NCBI GenBank assembly: GCA_017995495.1
Contig: JAGOIS010000051.1
Location: forward strand, 1 to 9,227
DNA from: Candidatus Cloacimonadota bacterium
GTDB taxonomy: Bacteria; Cloacimonadota; Cloacimonadia; Cloacimonadales; Cloacimonadaceae
Length of the DNA stretch: 9,227 bases
Reading direction: 5' to 3'
This document shows, piece after piece, positions 1 to 7,393 of this stretch. A program made the translations under genes and the position numbers. The notes beneath the pieces are model-generated. The model did not search any database, was not told where the DNA came from, and worked only from the letters and a program-made list of their open reading frames with translations. Each line of letters starts with the position of its first letter. Positions within the stretch are counted from its first letter, which is position 1.

Positions 1-1333
1 AGTCGATGGGATCGAAGGTGTTGTTGTGCCAAAGAAGGGAGAGGTGGGAGCGATAAGTGTCGGCCATGGCGATCAGGCGGCGGAGGGTTAGCCAGGCCGA
101 GAGGGGATTCATGTTCATGGCGCGCGTAGAATGCAGGGTGGTGTCCATCACGATGAGGGGTATCTCCAGCACGCGGAAGGGGCGGTTTTCAGCGATGTTG
201 AACGGATGGAAAGGAAGCGAGATCCCGGCGCGGAAACCAATGTTTTCCCAGTAGCCGAGAGTGGAATCGTACTCGATACCGGCGTTTTCGAGGATGCGGA
301 AACTTTTTTGATAATCAAAATGCAGGTAGTGGGAGCGGTAACCCCGCACCTCAAATCCGGCCTGGCGCAGCCTGTCCATTTCCGAGCGGAGGACCTCCCC
401 GTCAAAGGCGGATCCCGGGCTGCCGTGGAGCCCCACTTCCTCCCCGGCCAGCACTTCCTTCAGGCGGCGGAGGACCTTGGGATTGGAGATGTAGTTCTGG
501 CGCTTGTCGGGAAAATCGTCCTTACCAAAGAGAAACCAGGTGGCCTTCACGCCCAGCGACCTTTCCCTCTGGACTATCCAGCGGATTTGGCGGCGGGGGT
601 TGTGGATGAGATTTTTGTGCAGCGTGTGGCCGAGGATCTTGAAAGTGGCCACCATGGGGCGTTTATACCAGGTGCGAAGGTTGTATCTGAGGGTGTCCGC
701 CTTCTGGGTGCCGGCCCAGTAGTTCCAATAGTCCACATCGTGGGAGAGGGATACGGCAAAGCTGCTTTCACCGTTCCAGACTATCTCGCGGATGAACTGG
801 GGCAGGGCACGCTCCATCGCGTAGAGAAGCATCTGGCTATAGACGTCGACCACGGGGATGTCCGTGAAATCCCAGCGATACTGCAACGATTCCTGGAAAT
901 CCACCCTGCCGCGCTGTTCGCCATGGAGGCCGAGGATGTATTCGTGCCAGCAGGTGAGGAAATAGAAAGCGCCGGCCACGATGTCCTTCCTGAAGGACAT
1001 GGCCCTCTCCGCGATGGCAAAAACCGCGCCGGGGCGGGAAAAGAGGAAGGGGATGTATTCGCCCTGGTAGAGGCAGAAATCCACCTGATCCAGGGGATAG
1101 AGCTCGAGGCGTTCGAAAAAGGCCGGCGTGGCAGGGTCGAAATGGATCTTGATGGGGAACTCGCGTTCGATGTCCGGCCCGTAATAGAGATGAACACCCT
1201 CAATCCTTTCCCCGTAAACGAACTGGGGGTGCAGGCGGAGAATGTCGCAGAAGGTCCTCAGCACAAACTCCGCCTTGGGAATGTAGTCCCGGGGGAGGTC
1301 AAGCAGGATGAGAATGTTCGGAAAGCGGTCCAT
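1..1333 (-). CDS. NodB-like polysaccharide deacetylase-family protein, 3' end outside window
   Basis: This frame is open from an ATG at 1333-1331 to the window edge (444 complete codons), so the C-terminus is missing. Residues 1-180 form an N-terminal region with no motif I can name; it resembles the leader domain found before some envelope-associated deacetylases (DUF7033-like, uncertain). From about residue 190 a NodB-like barrel is readable. SHDVD at 197-201 takes the place of the TFDD metal/base motif. GLHGS at 301-305 supplies the first His of HxxxH (H303) but not the second. RGYRSHY at 330-336 matches the RxxPY region, and LLWHNN at 433-438 is the last His motif. The family removes N- or O-acyl groups from surface sugars using a divalent metal; here the substrate is unknown and activity uncertain. 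No signal peptide is seen, so it is probably cytoplasmic. The start shares one base with the lon stop (TGATG), behind a weak AAAGG. Confidence 0.8.
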   Translation of the reverse strand, partial: MDRFPNILILLDLPRDYIPKAEFVLRTFCDILRLHPQFVYGERIEGVHLYYGPDIEREFPIKIHFDPATPAFFERLELYPLDQVDFCLYQGEYIPFLFSRPGAVFAIAERAMSFRKDIVAGAFYFLTCWHEYILGLHGEQRGRVDFQESLQYRWDFTDIPVVDVYSQMLLYAMERALPQFIREIVWNGESSFAVSLSHDVDYWNYWAGTQKADTLRYNLRTWYKRPMVATFKILGHTLHKNLIHNPRRQIRWIVQRERSLGVKATWFLFGKDDFPDKRQNYISNPKVLRRLKEVLAGEEVGLHGSPGSAFDGEVLRSEMDRLRQAGFEVRGYRSHYLHFDYQKSFRILENAGIEYDSTLGYWENIGFRAGISLPFHPFNIAENRPFRVLEIPLIVMDTTLHSTRAMNMNPLSAWLTLRRLIAMADTYRSHLSLLWHNNTFDPID

Positions 1334-3699
1334 CAGGCCTTTGCCGGGGCTGCCTTACCTTGTTTGGGAGTCAGCTTGGCCGCGGGCAGGAGCACGAGGT
1401 CAAGGACATCCTCCACGTTGTCCACCCAGGTGATCTGCATCCCAGCCAGGATGTCCGGGGGAAAGTCGCTGATGGTTTCCTCGTTTTCACGGGGCAGAAT
1501 GAGCTGGGAAATGCCGGCGCGTTTGGCTGCGAGGACCTTTTCCTTGAGGCCGCCGATGCCCAGCACCTTGCCGGTGAGGGTGATCTCGCCGGTCATGGCG
1601 AGGTCGTGTTTCACCTTGCGTCCGGTGAACAGCGAGGCCAGGGCTGTGGTGAGAGTGATCCCGGCTGAAGGCCCGTCCTTGGGCACAGCGCCAGAGGGGA
1701 AGTGGATGTGCAGATCGTATTTTTCAAGCTCCCGGGGATTGATCCCGTATTTTTGGTAATTTGCCTTCAGATGGCTGAGGGCGATCCGGGCCGATTCCTT
1801 CATCACCTCACCCAAGAGGCCGGTGAGTATGATGGCTCCCTTTCCGGGCATGCGGGTGGTTTCGCAGAAAAGGATCTCGCCTCCGTAACTTGTCCAGGCA
1901 AGGCCGGTGGCGATCCCCACCTCGGGTTTGCGGTTGGCCAGCTCCAAACTGAATTTGCGGGGGCCGAGGTATTGGCTGATGGCTTTGGCGTCGATCACGC
2001 GGTCGCGGATGTCACCGCCAGCTATTTCGCGGGCGATCTTGCGGTAGATGGAGCTGATCCGCCTTTGCAGATTGCGCACTCCAGCCTCGCGCACGTAATA
2101 ACGGATGAGTTCCTGCAGGGCGGATTTGCGGAAGGTGACGCGGTGATCGGCAAGGCCGTTGGCGTCCTTTTCCTTGGGAATGAGGTAGTGGCGGGCTATC
2201 TGGACCTTGTCATTTTCCAGATAGCTGGTGAATTCGATGATCTCCATGCGGTCACGCAAGGCAGGAGGGATCGTATCCAGGGAATTGGCTGTGGTGATGA
2301 ACATTACCTCAGACAGGTTGAAGGGAAGGTTCAGATAGTTGTCCACAAAGCTGTGATTATGTTCGGGATCGAGCACTTCCAGCAAGGCGGAGGCTGGATC
2401 GCCGCGGAAATCGCGTCCCAGTTTGTCGATCTCATCGAGCATGAAAACCGGATTGGCGGTGCCCTGGCGCTTGATCTCCATCATGATCTTGCCAGGCATG
2501 GCGCCAATGTAGGTGCGGCGGTGTCCGCGGATCTCCGCCTCATCGTGGATCCCGCCCAGGGACATGCGGATGAACTTGCGTTTGAGGGCCCGGGCTACAG
2601 ATTTGCCAATCGAGGTCTTGCCGGTGCCGGGTGGGCCGACGAAACAAAGGATCGGACCCTTGAGGCTGCCCTTGAGTTTCTTTACAGCTATGTATTCCAG
2701 CACACGTTCCTTGGGCTTTTCCAGATCGAAGTGATCCTGGGAGAGGATCTTTTCTATCTTGGGCAGGTCCAGCCGGTCCTTGCTGTATTTGGTCCAAGGG
2801 ATGTTCACGATCCAGTCCAGGTAATTCCTGAGGACAGCGTATTCGCTGGCAGCGGGCTGCATCGTGGCCAGGCGTTCAAGCTCCTCCAGGGCCACCTCCT
2901 CCACATAGTCCGGAAGCTGGTTCTTTTCGATCAGTTCCCGCCATTTGAGCACTTCTTTGCTCACTTCGTCGCTTTCGCCCAGTTCCTTGCGGATGGCGTC
3001 CATCTGCTCCCGGAGGTAGTAGCGGCGCTGGTCCTCGCTCATTTCGAGCTGGATATTGCTGCGAATGGTGTTTTCCAGCCTCATCTGGCGGATCATCTCC
3101 GCGAGGCAGTTGTTCAGGTGTTTGAAGCGTTTTTTGAGGTCGATGGTTTCGAGGATGATCTGGCGGTCCTCGATCTGGAGGTCGAGGTTTCCGGCAATGA
3201 TGTCGGCCACACGGCCGGATTGTTTGATGTTGCTGAGCCCGGCGATCATCTCATTGTTGAGGATGGTGCTTTCGCTGGCGATCTTTTCCATCAGCTCGAT
3301 GGCTATTGTGCGGTAGGCATGGATCTCCGTGTCTTCCACAGTTTGTTCGGAAACGCTCTCCACATCCACCATGATGAAGGGTTCGCGCTGAACGGCGCGT
3401 TGGAGGCGGATGCGCGAGGTTCCCTGCAGCAGCAGGCTGATCGAGCCATCCTGGTTGCGCAGCATCCTGAGGATGGTGACGGCGGTGCCTGTCTCGTTGA
3501 GGCCGATGTCGTTGGGGCCGGATTTTTCCTTGTCGAGGAAAAAGGCCATCGTTTTATCATGGGCCAGGGCGTGGTCGATGACCAGCCTGGATTCTTCATC
3601 TGTAACCACCAGTGGCATAAGCAAATAGGGAAACATCACCACATTGTTGATATGCAGCACCGGCAGGGTCCGGGGGATCCGGTTGTTATATTCGTCCAT
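1333..3699 (-). CDS. lon: ATP-dependent serine protease Lon (LonA type)
   Basis: This is a full-length 788-residue Lon, close to the E. coli length. It is a cytosolic homohexamer that unfolds and degrades misfolded and regulatory proteins using ATP. The N-terminal substrate-binding domain (about 10-205) is followed by a helical linker containing YYLREQMDAIRKELGE (227-242). The AAA+ module has Walker A GPPGTGKT (355-362), Walker B VFMLDEIDK (418-426), sensor-1 N472, arginine finger R484 and sensor-2 R542. The protease domain has catalytic Ser678 in PKDGPSAG and Lys721 in GGLKEKVL, with the same 43-residue spacing as S679/K722 of E. coli Lon. The C-terminus is a short Lys/Ala-rich tail. The ATG has AGGAA upstream. 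All catalytic residues are intact, so it should be active. An 87-base leader separates it from the upstream gene, and its TGA overlaps the next start. No CIRCE-type heat-shock operator is visible. Confidence 0.98.
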   Translation of the reverse strand: MDEYNNRIPRTLPVLHINNVVMFPYLLMPLVVTDEESRLVIDHALAHDKTMAFFLDKEKSGPNDIGLNETGTAVTILRMLRNQDGSISLLLQGTSRIRLQRAVQREPFIMVDVESVSEQTVEDTEIHAYRTIAIELMEKIASESTILNNEMIAGLSNIKQSGRVADIIAGNLDLQIEDRQIILETIDLKKRFKHLNNCLAEMIRQMRLENTIRSNIQLEMSEDQRRYYLREQMDAIRKELGESDEVSKEVLKWRELIEKNQLPDYVEEVALEELERLATMQPAASEYAVLRNYLDWIVNIPWTKYSKDRLDLPKIEKILSQDHFDLEKPKERVLEYIAVKKLKGSLKGPILCFVGPPGTGKTSIGKSVARALKRKFIRMSLGGIHDEAEIRGHRRTYIGAMPGKIMMEIKRQGTANPVFMLDEIDKLGRDFRGDPASALLEVLDPEHNHSFVDNYLNLPFNLSEVMFITTANSLDTIPPALRDRMEIIEFTSYLENDKVQIARHYLIPKEKDANGLADHRVTFRKSALQELIRYYVREAGVRNLQRRISSIYRKIAREIAGGDIRDRVIDAKAISQYLGPRKFSLELANRKPEVGIATGLAWTSYGGEILFCETTRMPGKGAIILTGLLGEVMKESARIALSHLKANYQKYGINPRELEKYDLHIHFPSGAVPKDGPSAGITLTTALASLFTGRKVKHDLAMTGEITLTGKVLGIGGLKEKVLAAKRAGISQLILPRENEETISDFPPDILAGMQITWVDNVEDVLDLVLLPAAKLTPKQGKAAPAKA

Positions 3700-3786
3700 T
3701 ACGTGTTCCTGATCTGTCTTTGTTTAAAGTATCTGCTCCTGATCCAACAGGGTTCCTGTGCAGACATTATAACCTTGCCAACCCAT
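3700..3786 (-). promoter_or_regulatory. lon leader: candidate promoter, small palindrome and repeated CAGGA(A/G)C
   Basis: This is the only sizeable gap in the left half. On the minus strand it holds a perfect TATAAT (3771-3766). The hexamer 17 bases upstream is a poor -35 (TCGCCT, 3794-3789), so any promoter would be weak or activator- or alternative-sigma-dependent. Just after the box, where transcription would start, lies a 13-base inverted repeat ACAGG-AAC-CCTGT (3759-3747). The heptamer CAGGA(A/G)C occurs three times (3758-3752, 3741-3735, 3711-3705). The last two copies sit in a longer shared string GATCAGGA, exactly 30 bases apart, and the final copy also supplies the lon ribosome-binding site. 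Whether any of this is functional is inference. Confidence 0.3.
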
Positions 3787-4365
3787 TCAGGCGAGGATGA
3801 GAAAGAGAACCATGTTCATGATGCCAAAGACGAGGTTGATGCCCGCAACGATCTTCAGCAGGGGAACATAGAGGTATTGGCGGAAGTTGTTATAGAGAAA
3901 TTCCAGGTTGAACTGGTCGTCAAATTCGTCGATGCGGTGTTCCAGGCGCCACTGTTCGATGAGATGGGGCACGGTCTTGCGGAAAACTTTGCCGGCAATG
4001 CCCTTCACGGCCGCAGCGGCGGCTTCGCGGATCCTTTCCTTGAGTCCTCCTGGCAGCAGTGGCCAGCCATCCACGAATGAAGTTTGCTCCCAGACCTTTT
4101 GGCGCACCTGCTCTTCGATGTTGAACAGGTAGCCGGTCTTAATGTTGGCGTTGCCGGCCTGTTCCAGATAATCGTGCAGCAGGTCTCGGGCCTTGTTGAA
4201 CACCCAGTCCCGTTTGCGCACCAAGAAACCGGGAGTGAGGGGATTACGCATCCCCAAGAACTTGCTCTGCCGGGGATTGAACAGAAACCACTTGCCGAAA
4301 TAGACCAACAGCAGGCCGATGCCCACATTGAGGACGATGAACAGAAGGGATTTGAGAAACAGCAT
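3787..4365 (-). CDS. Small membrane protein with two terminal helices, possibly DUF445-like
   Basis: This 192-residue protein has hydrophobic helices at both ends (about 2-28 and 168-191) and a charged central region between them. If both helices cross the membrane, both termini lie on one side and the central domain on the other. The segment after the first helix (FNPRQSKFLGMRNPLTPGFL, 29-48, then VRKRDWVFNKARDLLHDYL) recalls the N-terminus of DUF445 (YheB-type) membrane proteins. Those are about twice as long, so this is a compact relative or merely similar; I do not assign a function. The ATG is backed by a very strong GAGGAGGT at 4376-4369, which confirms the start. It lies 37 bases after ribBA and 87 before lon in the same direction. 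The two helices and the lon neighbourhood could suggest a membrane-quality role, but that is speculation. Confidence 0.85.
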   Translation of the reverse strand: MLFLKSLLFIVLNVGIGLLLVYFGKWFLFNPRQSKFLGMRNPLTPGFLVRKRDWVFNKARDLLHDYLEQAGNANIKTGYLFNIEEQVRQKVWEQTSFVDGWPLLPGGLKERIREAAAAAVKGIAGKVFRKTVPHLIEQWRLEHRIDEFDDQFNLEFLYNNFRQYLYVPLLKIVAGINLVFGIMNMVLFLILA

Positions 4366-4368
4366 CGG

Positions 4369-4376
4369 ACCTCCTC
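4369..4376 (-). promoter_or_regulatory. Strong ribosome-binding site for the two-helix membrane protein
   Basis: GAGGAGGT on the minus strand ends three bases before the ATG at 4365. It is the best Shine-Dalgarno match in the window and indicates independent, efficient initiation of this small gene after ribBA. Confidence 0.75.
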
Positions 4377-4390
4377 AGTCCAGAGACGGG

Positions 4391-4427
4391 AAAAATCTTG
4401 GGCTACACATGATTCAGGATGTGTCCC
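4391..4427 (-). terminator. Imperfect hairpin plus U-tract at the end of ribBA (weak terminator or attenuator)
   Basis: In minus-strand RNA, ACACAT (4424-4419) pairs with AUGUGU (4410-4405) across an eight-base loop. GGG (4427-4425) can pair with CCC (4402-4400) after a two-base bulge. Four bases later comes UUUUU (4395-4391). The stem overlaps the last codons and stop of ribBA. The bulge and the gap before the U's make it weaker than a textbook terminator, so partial read-through into the next gene is likely. Confidence 0.35.
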
Positions 4428-5626
4428 ATCTTGTTCTTTTTGGTTTGCAGATACTCGAGATTGGTTTCGCGGGCGGGGATCTCGATCGGCACGCGCTGGG
4501 AGATCTGGAGTCCGTAACCCTGCAGGCCGATGATCTTCTTGGGGTTGTTGGTGAGCAGCCTGATGGTTTTAAGGCCGAGATCCTTGAGGATCTGGGCGCC
4601 GATCCCGTAATCACGCAGGTCGGCGGGGAACCCGAGGTCCAGATTGGCTTCCACGGTGTCCATCCCCTCATCCTGGAGATGGTAGGCCCGCAGTTTGTTC
4701 ACCAGGCCGATGCCCCTCCCCTCTTGGCGCATATAGAGAATAACTCCCCGTCCCTCTGCGGATATAAGTTCAAAAGAACGTTTAAGCTGTTCGCCGCAAT
4801 CACAGCGCATGGAATGGAGGGCGTCGCCGGTGAGGCATTCAGAGTGGACCCGCACCAGCACATCGTCTGCGGAGCGGACCTCCCCCAGCACAAGGGCGAG
4901 GTGGTATTCGTCGGAAACGGTGCTGATATAGGTGAGGATGTCAAATTCTCCGTAGGGAGTTGGCAGCTTGGCGCGGGAGACGCACTCCACCAGCTTTTCG
5001 CGGTGGCGGCGGTAGTTGATCAACTCGGCGATGGTGAGGATCTTGAGCCCGTGTTTGGCGGCAAAGGGGATAAGGTCGTCGAGGCGGGCCATTTCCCCGT
5101 CTTCGCGGATGATCTCACAAATGGCGCCCATAGGAGCGCGGCCGGCCAGTTTGGCCAGATCGACCGCAGCCTCGGTGTGTCCGGCCCGTTTGAGGACTCC
5201 CCCGTTTTCTGCCCAGAGCGGGAAAATGTGGCCGGGGCGCATGAAATTTTCGGGCTGGCTGGCTGGATCGGCCAAAGCGAGGATGGTTTTGGCCCTCTCG
5301 GAAGCTGAGATGCCTGTGGTGGTGCCCTCTTTCACATCCACCGGAATGGTGAACTTGGTGCCGTGGCGATCGTTGCTGTGTCTGGTCATCAGGGGCAGGT
5401 CCAGGCGCTGGAGGGTGGCTGCTTCCATGGGCACGCACAGCAGTCCCTTGCCGTGGGAGATCATGAAATTCACCTGGGAGGGCGTGACGGCGTCAGCCGC
5501 CATCAGCAGGTCACCCTCGTTCTCCCGGTTCTCGTCGTCAACCACGATCAGCATTTCACCCGCGGCAATGGCTACGATTGCTTCATCGACGGTGCAGAAA
5601 GGCTTTCTGGCTTGTGTCTCGGTCAT
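4403..5626 (-). CDS. ribBA: Bifunctional 3,4-dihydroxy-2-butanone-4-phosphate synthase / GTP cyclohydrolase II
   Basis: This cytosolic enzyme feeds both entry branches of riboflavin synthesis. The N-terminal half makes dihydroxybutanone phosphate from ribulose 5-phosphate; the C-terminal half opens GTP. Numbered from the ATG at 5626 (407 residues), the RibB domain (about 8-205) has the acidic [10 protein letters not shown] (30-39), the [10 protein letters not shown] stretch (83-92), [10 protein letters not shown] (102-111) and HTEAAVDL (150-157). The RibA domain (about 215-395) has zinc ligands C264, C275 and C277 in [15 protein letters not shown], then [10 protein letters not shown] (299-308) and TNNPKK (359-364). 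Both active sites look complete. Two in-frame GTG codons at 5635 and 5632 could add three residues. I prefer the ATG, two bases after the rluD stop (TGA-AA-ATG), which suggests translational coupling. No other rib genes are nearby, and there is no room for an FMN riboswitch directly upstream. Confidence 0.96.
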   Translation of the reverse strand: MTETQARKPFCTVDEAIVAIAAGEMLIVVDDENRENEGDLLMAADAVTPSQVNFMISHGKGLLCVPMEAATLQRLDLPLMTRHSNDRHGTKFTIPVDVKEGTTTGISASERAKTILALADPASQPENFMRPGHIFPLWAENGGVLKRAGHTEAAVDLAKLAGRAPMGAICEIIREDGEMARLDDLIPFAAKHGLKILTIAELINYRRHREKLVECVSRAKLPTPYGEFDILTYISTVSDEYHLALVLGEVRSADDVLVRVHSECLTGDALHSMRCDCGEQLKRSFELISAEGRGVILYMRQEGRGIGLVNKLRAYHLQDEGMDTVEANLDLGFPADLRDYGIGAQILKDLGLKTIRLLTNNPKKIIGLQGYGLQISQRVPIEIPARETNLEYLQTKKNKMGHILNHV

Positions 5627-5628
5627 TT

Positions 5629-6660
5629 TCACCACTCTTCATTTTCGTTCAGGATCGAATTTAGATCACGTGTGTCCGTGTCAATCCCAAAATACTTTTC
5701 CAGCCAGGCCAGGGTGTAATTGATGTCCTGGGGCGGATCGGCCATGATGTCCAGGGGTCGGCCGGAAAGGGGCTGCACAAATTGCAAACGCCAGGAGTGC
5801 AGGGCCTGTCTCAGCAGATGGGTGGTGAGCAGCTCGGTCACCTTGCGTTTCATGTTTTCCGGCACCAAGGCATGCACCTGCCGGCGTGTGTTATAGAGCA
5901 GATCGCCCAAAAGGGGCAGGTTGCGGTCCGCAAAATGCACTCTGATCTGATGCATTCTGCCGGTTTCCAACCTCACCTTCACCAAGGAAAAGCAGTGGTA
6001 GTATTTGATAACCTTGTAGGTGGTGAGGGACCAGCGACCTTCCGGGGTGACGCACATCTTGCGCGGATTGCTGAGACTGCGCCCGATATTGCTCTCGATG
6101 CTGTCCTCTCCTGGGTCGGGGATCCCGCATGTGACCGCCAGATAGGTCTTTTTGATCTCCCGGCGGGCAAACATGTCGTTGAGGGCACTCTGGGCTGGGT
6201 CGTTCTTGGCGATGATCATCAGTCCGGAAGTACCCCGGTCCAGCCTGTGGACTATGCCTGGACGGTTGGCCTCCCTGCCGCTGGACAGGTCTTCCCTCCA
6301 GCGAAAAACGATGGCGTTTACCAAGGTCTGGTCGGAGGCTCCGTAGCCTGGATGGACGATCATTCCTGCCGCTTTGTTGATCACGGCCAGATCGTCGTCC
6401 TCATAAACCACATCCAGAGGGATGTTTTGCGGCACAACCTCGCTGGGCTCAAGCTCCGGCAAGGATACGTCCACTTCGTCGCCCTTGGTCAGCAGATAGC
6501 TCTTCTTCACCGGGATCTTGTTCACCAGCACGCGGTCTTCCTCGATCAGCCTCTCGATGAAGCTGCGGCTGTAGAGCTCCTGGATGCGCAGATCGACCAG
6601 ATATCTGTCCAGACGGTCTGATTCGTCTTTGTCGAAAACGACCTTAATCCTGTTTTGCAT
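5629..6660 (-). CDS. rluD: RluD/RluA-family ribosomal large-subunit pseudouridine synthase
   Basis: This 343-residue protein isomerises specific uridines, most often in 23S rRNA, to pseudouridine. An S4 RNA-binding domain occupies about residues 15-75. The catalytic barrel carries the RluA-family signature [10 protein letters not shown] (138-147) with the catalytic Asp141, and the conserved GRMHQIRVH (234-242). The C-terminus extends about 35 residues past the core and ends in an acidic tail (NENEEW), slightly longer than E. coli RluD. The frame stays open upstream to 6834, but that part lies within the PAS gene and reads as low-complexity Ser/Thr/Ala. The ATG at 6660, right before the S4 domain, is the better start. 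It overlaps the last 17 bases of the PAS gene and has only a poorly spaced GGAG, so initiation probably depends on coupling. The exact target site (RluD versus a paralog) cannot be settled from sequence alone. Confidence 0.93.
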   Translation of the reverse strand: MQNRIKVVFDKDESDRLDRYLVDLRIQELYSRSFIERLIEEDRVLVNKIPVKKSYLLTKGDEVDVSLPELEPSEVVPQNIPLDVVYEDDDLAVINKAAGMIVHPGYGASDQTLVNAIVFRWREDLSSGREANRPGIVHRLDRGTSGLMIIAKNDPAQSALNDMFARREIKKTYLAVTCGIPDPGEDSIESNIGRSLSNPRKMCVTPEGRWSLTTYKVIKYYHCFSLVKVRLETGRMHQIRVHFADRNLPLLGDLLYNTRRQVHALVPENMKRKVTELLTTHLLRQALHSWRLQFVQPLSGRPLDIMADPPQDINYTLAWLEKYFGIDTDTRDLNSILNENEEW

Positions 6661-7393
6661 GCTCCGTGAAGACAAGTGTGTAAACTCCGCCAATGCATTC
6701 GCCGCGGGCGTTGCGCACGATGGCGCCGTTGAGCGTGGACAGGCGTTGGTAATCGTTATCAGGTATCCTGCTGTCGTAGAGATTGTCGCCAAAACGCAGG
6801 GAGTCGAGGATCTTTTGAAAAATGCGTTGGTCAAATTCGCTTTTCAGCTTCAGGTCGCGGATGTTGATGCTCTCATTGAGCACGGGGTAGCGCCGCCGGA
6901 GGGCGTCGTTGCAATAGTTGATATCGCCATTGTTGAGGGCGATCAGGACCCCTTGGGGCAGCAGATTGATCACCTGCTTGATGCGCTGGTCATGCTCGTA
7001 GATCTTGTTTTCCTTGGCCAGGTCGAAACCGTGGATGCTGCGCAACATTGACTTCAGCCCTTCCAACAGAGGTTCCACGTCCCTGTCTCCGGCATGGGCC
7101 GCCAGTTCGCCGTCGATATCCACCTCGTAATTGCCATGGGCAATCTCGCTGACGATCTTGGCCGTACGGCTCAGAGATTTCCTGAGCATCACCGGGATAA
7201 GGTTGTAAACAACCACCCCGCAAACAAAAATCACCAAAACCGAGACAATCAGGGTGGTTTGCAGATCGTTGACCATGGTGGCCAAATCAGTCCCCCGGCT
7301 GATGATTATCAACAGCAAGGCTGTCTCCAGCAGTATCAGTCCCATCAGGACGGCGATGGCAAGATGGTAGCGTTTGCTTATCGAATGTTTCAC
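6644..7393 (-). CDS. Membrane-anchored PAS-domain sensor protein without an output domain
   Basis: This 249-residue protein has two predicted transmembrane helices (about 9-32 and 46-68) joined by a very short outer loop. A HAMP-like linker follows (about 69-120), then a helix with heptad character (KENKIYEHDQRIKQVINLL, 127-145). A PAS-like domain (about 135-245) begins LLPQGVLIALNNGDINYCND. The topology puts the PAS domain in the cytoplasm. No histidine-kinase, GGDEF, EAL or methyl-accepting region follows; the protein stops at the end of the PAS fold. It starts with GTG (7393-7391), supported by AGGAGG eight bases upstream and by a four-base GTGA overlap with the ktrA stop. By position it may sense redox, ligand or membrane state and modulate the K+ transporter, but that role is inferred only. 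An alternative is an orphan sensor whose partner is encoded elsewhere. Confidence 0.85.
   Translation of the reverse strand: MKHSISKRYHLAIAVLMGLILLETALLLIIISRGTDLATMVNDLQTTLIVSVLVIFVCGVVVYNLIPVMLRKSLSRTAKIVSEIAHGNYEVDIDGELAAHAGDRDVEPLLEGLKSMLRSIHGFDLAKENKIYEHDQRIKQVINLLPQGVLIALNNGDINYCNDALRRRYPVLNESINIRDLKLKSEFDQRIFQKILDSLRFGDNLYDSRIPDNDYQRLSTLNGAIVRNARGECIGGVYTLVFTEHAKQD

Noticed and set aside
131..1759. A 542-codon plus-strand open frame opposite the deacetylase gene and the end of lon
   Set aside because: The opposite strand reads as a coherent NodB-like protein that runs off the window and joins lon by TGATG. The plus-strand translation shows no domain and spans two unrelated genes.
3776..3781. 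TTGGCA as a -35 element for the lon leader promoter
   Set aside because: It lies only four bases from the TATAAT box, so it cannot act as the -35 of that promoter.
1702..4080. A 792-codon open frame on the plus strand covering all of lon
   Set aside because: It lies in exact antisense codon register to lon, whose complete catalytic motifs prove the minus strand is coding. The translation has no recognisable domain, and its openness follows from lon avoiding TTA, CTA and TCA codons.
4319..5308. A 329-codon plus-strand open frame opposite ribBA
   Set aside because: It mirrors ribBA in antisense register and shows no family motifs, whereas ribBA has two intact active sites.
5627..5635. GTG starts for ribBA that overlap the rluD stop
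   Set aside because: They add only three residues. The ATG at 5626 is a stronger initiation codon two bases past the rluD stop. This cannot be excluded, only judged less likely.
6661..6834. N-terminal extension of rluD by 58 codons
   Set aside because: The stretch is the out-of-frame shadow of the PAS gene, is low-complexity, and precedes the S4 domain with no family counterpart. The ATG at 6660 fits the family length.
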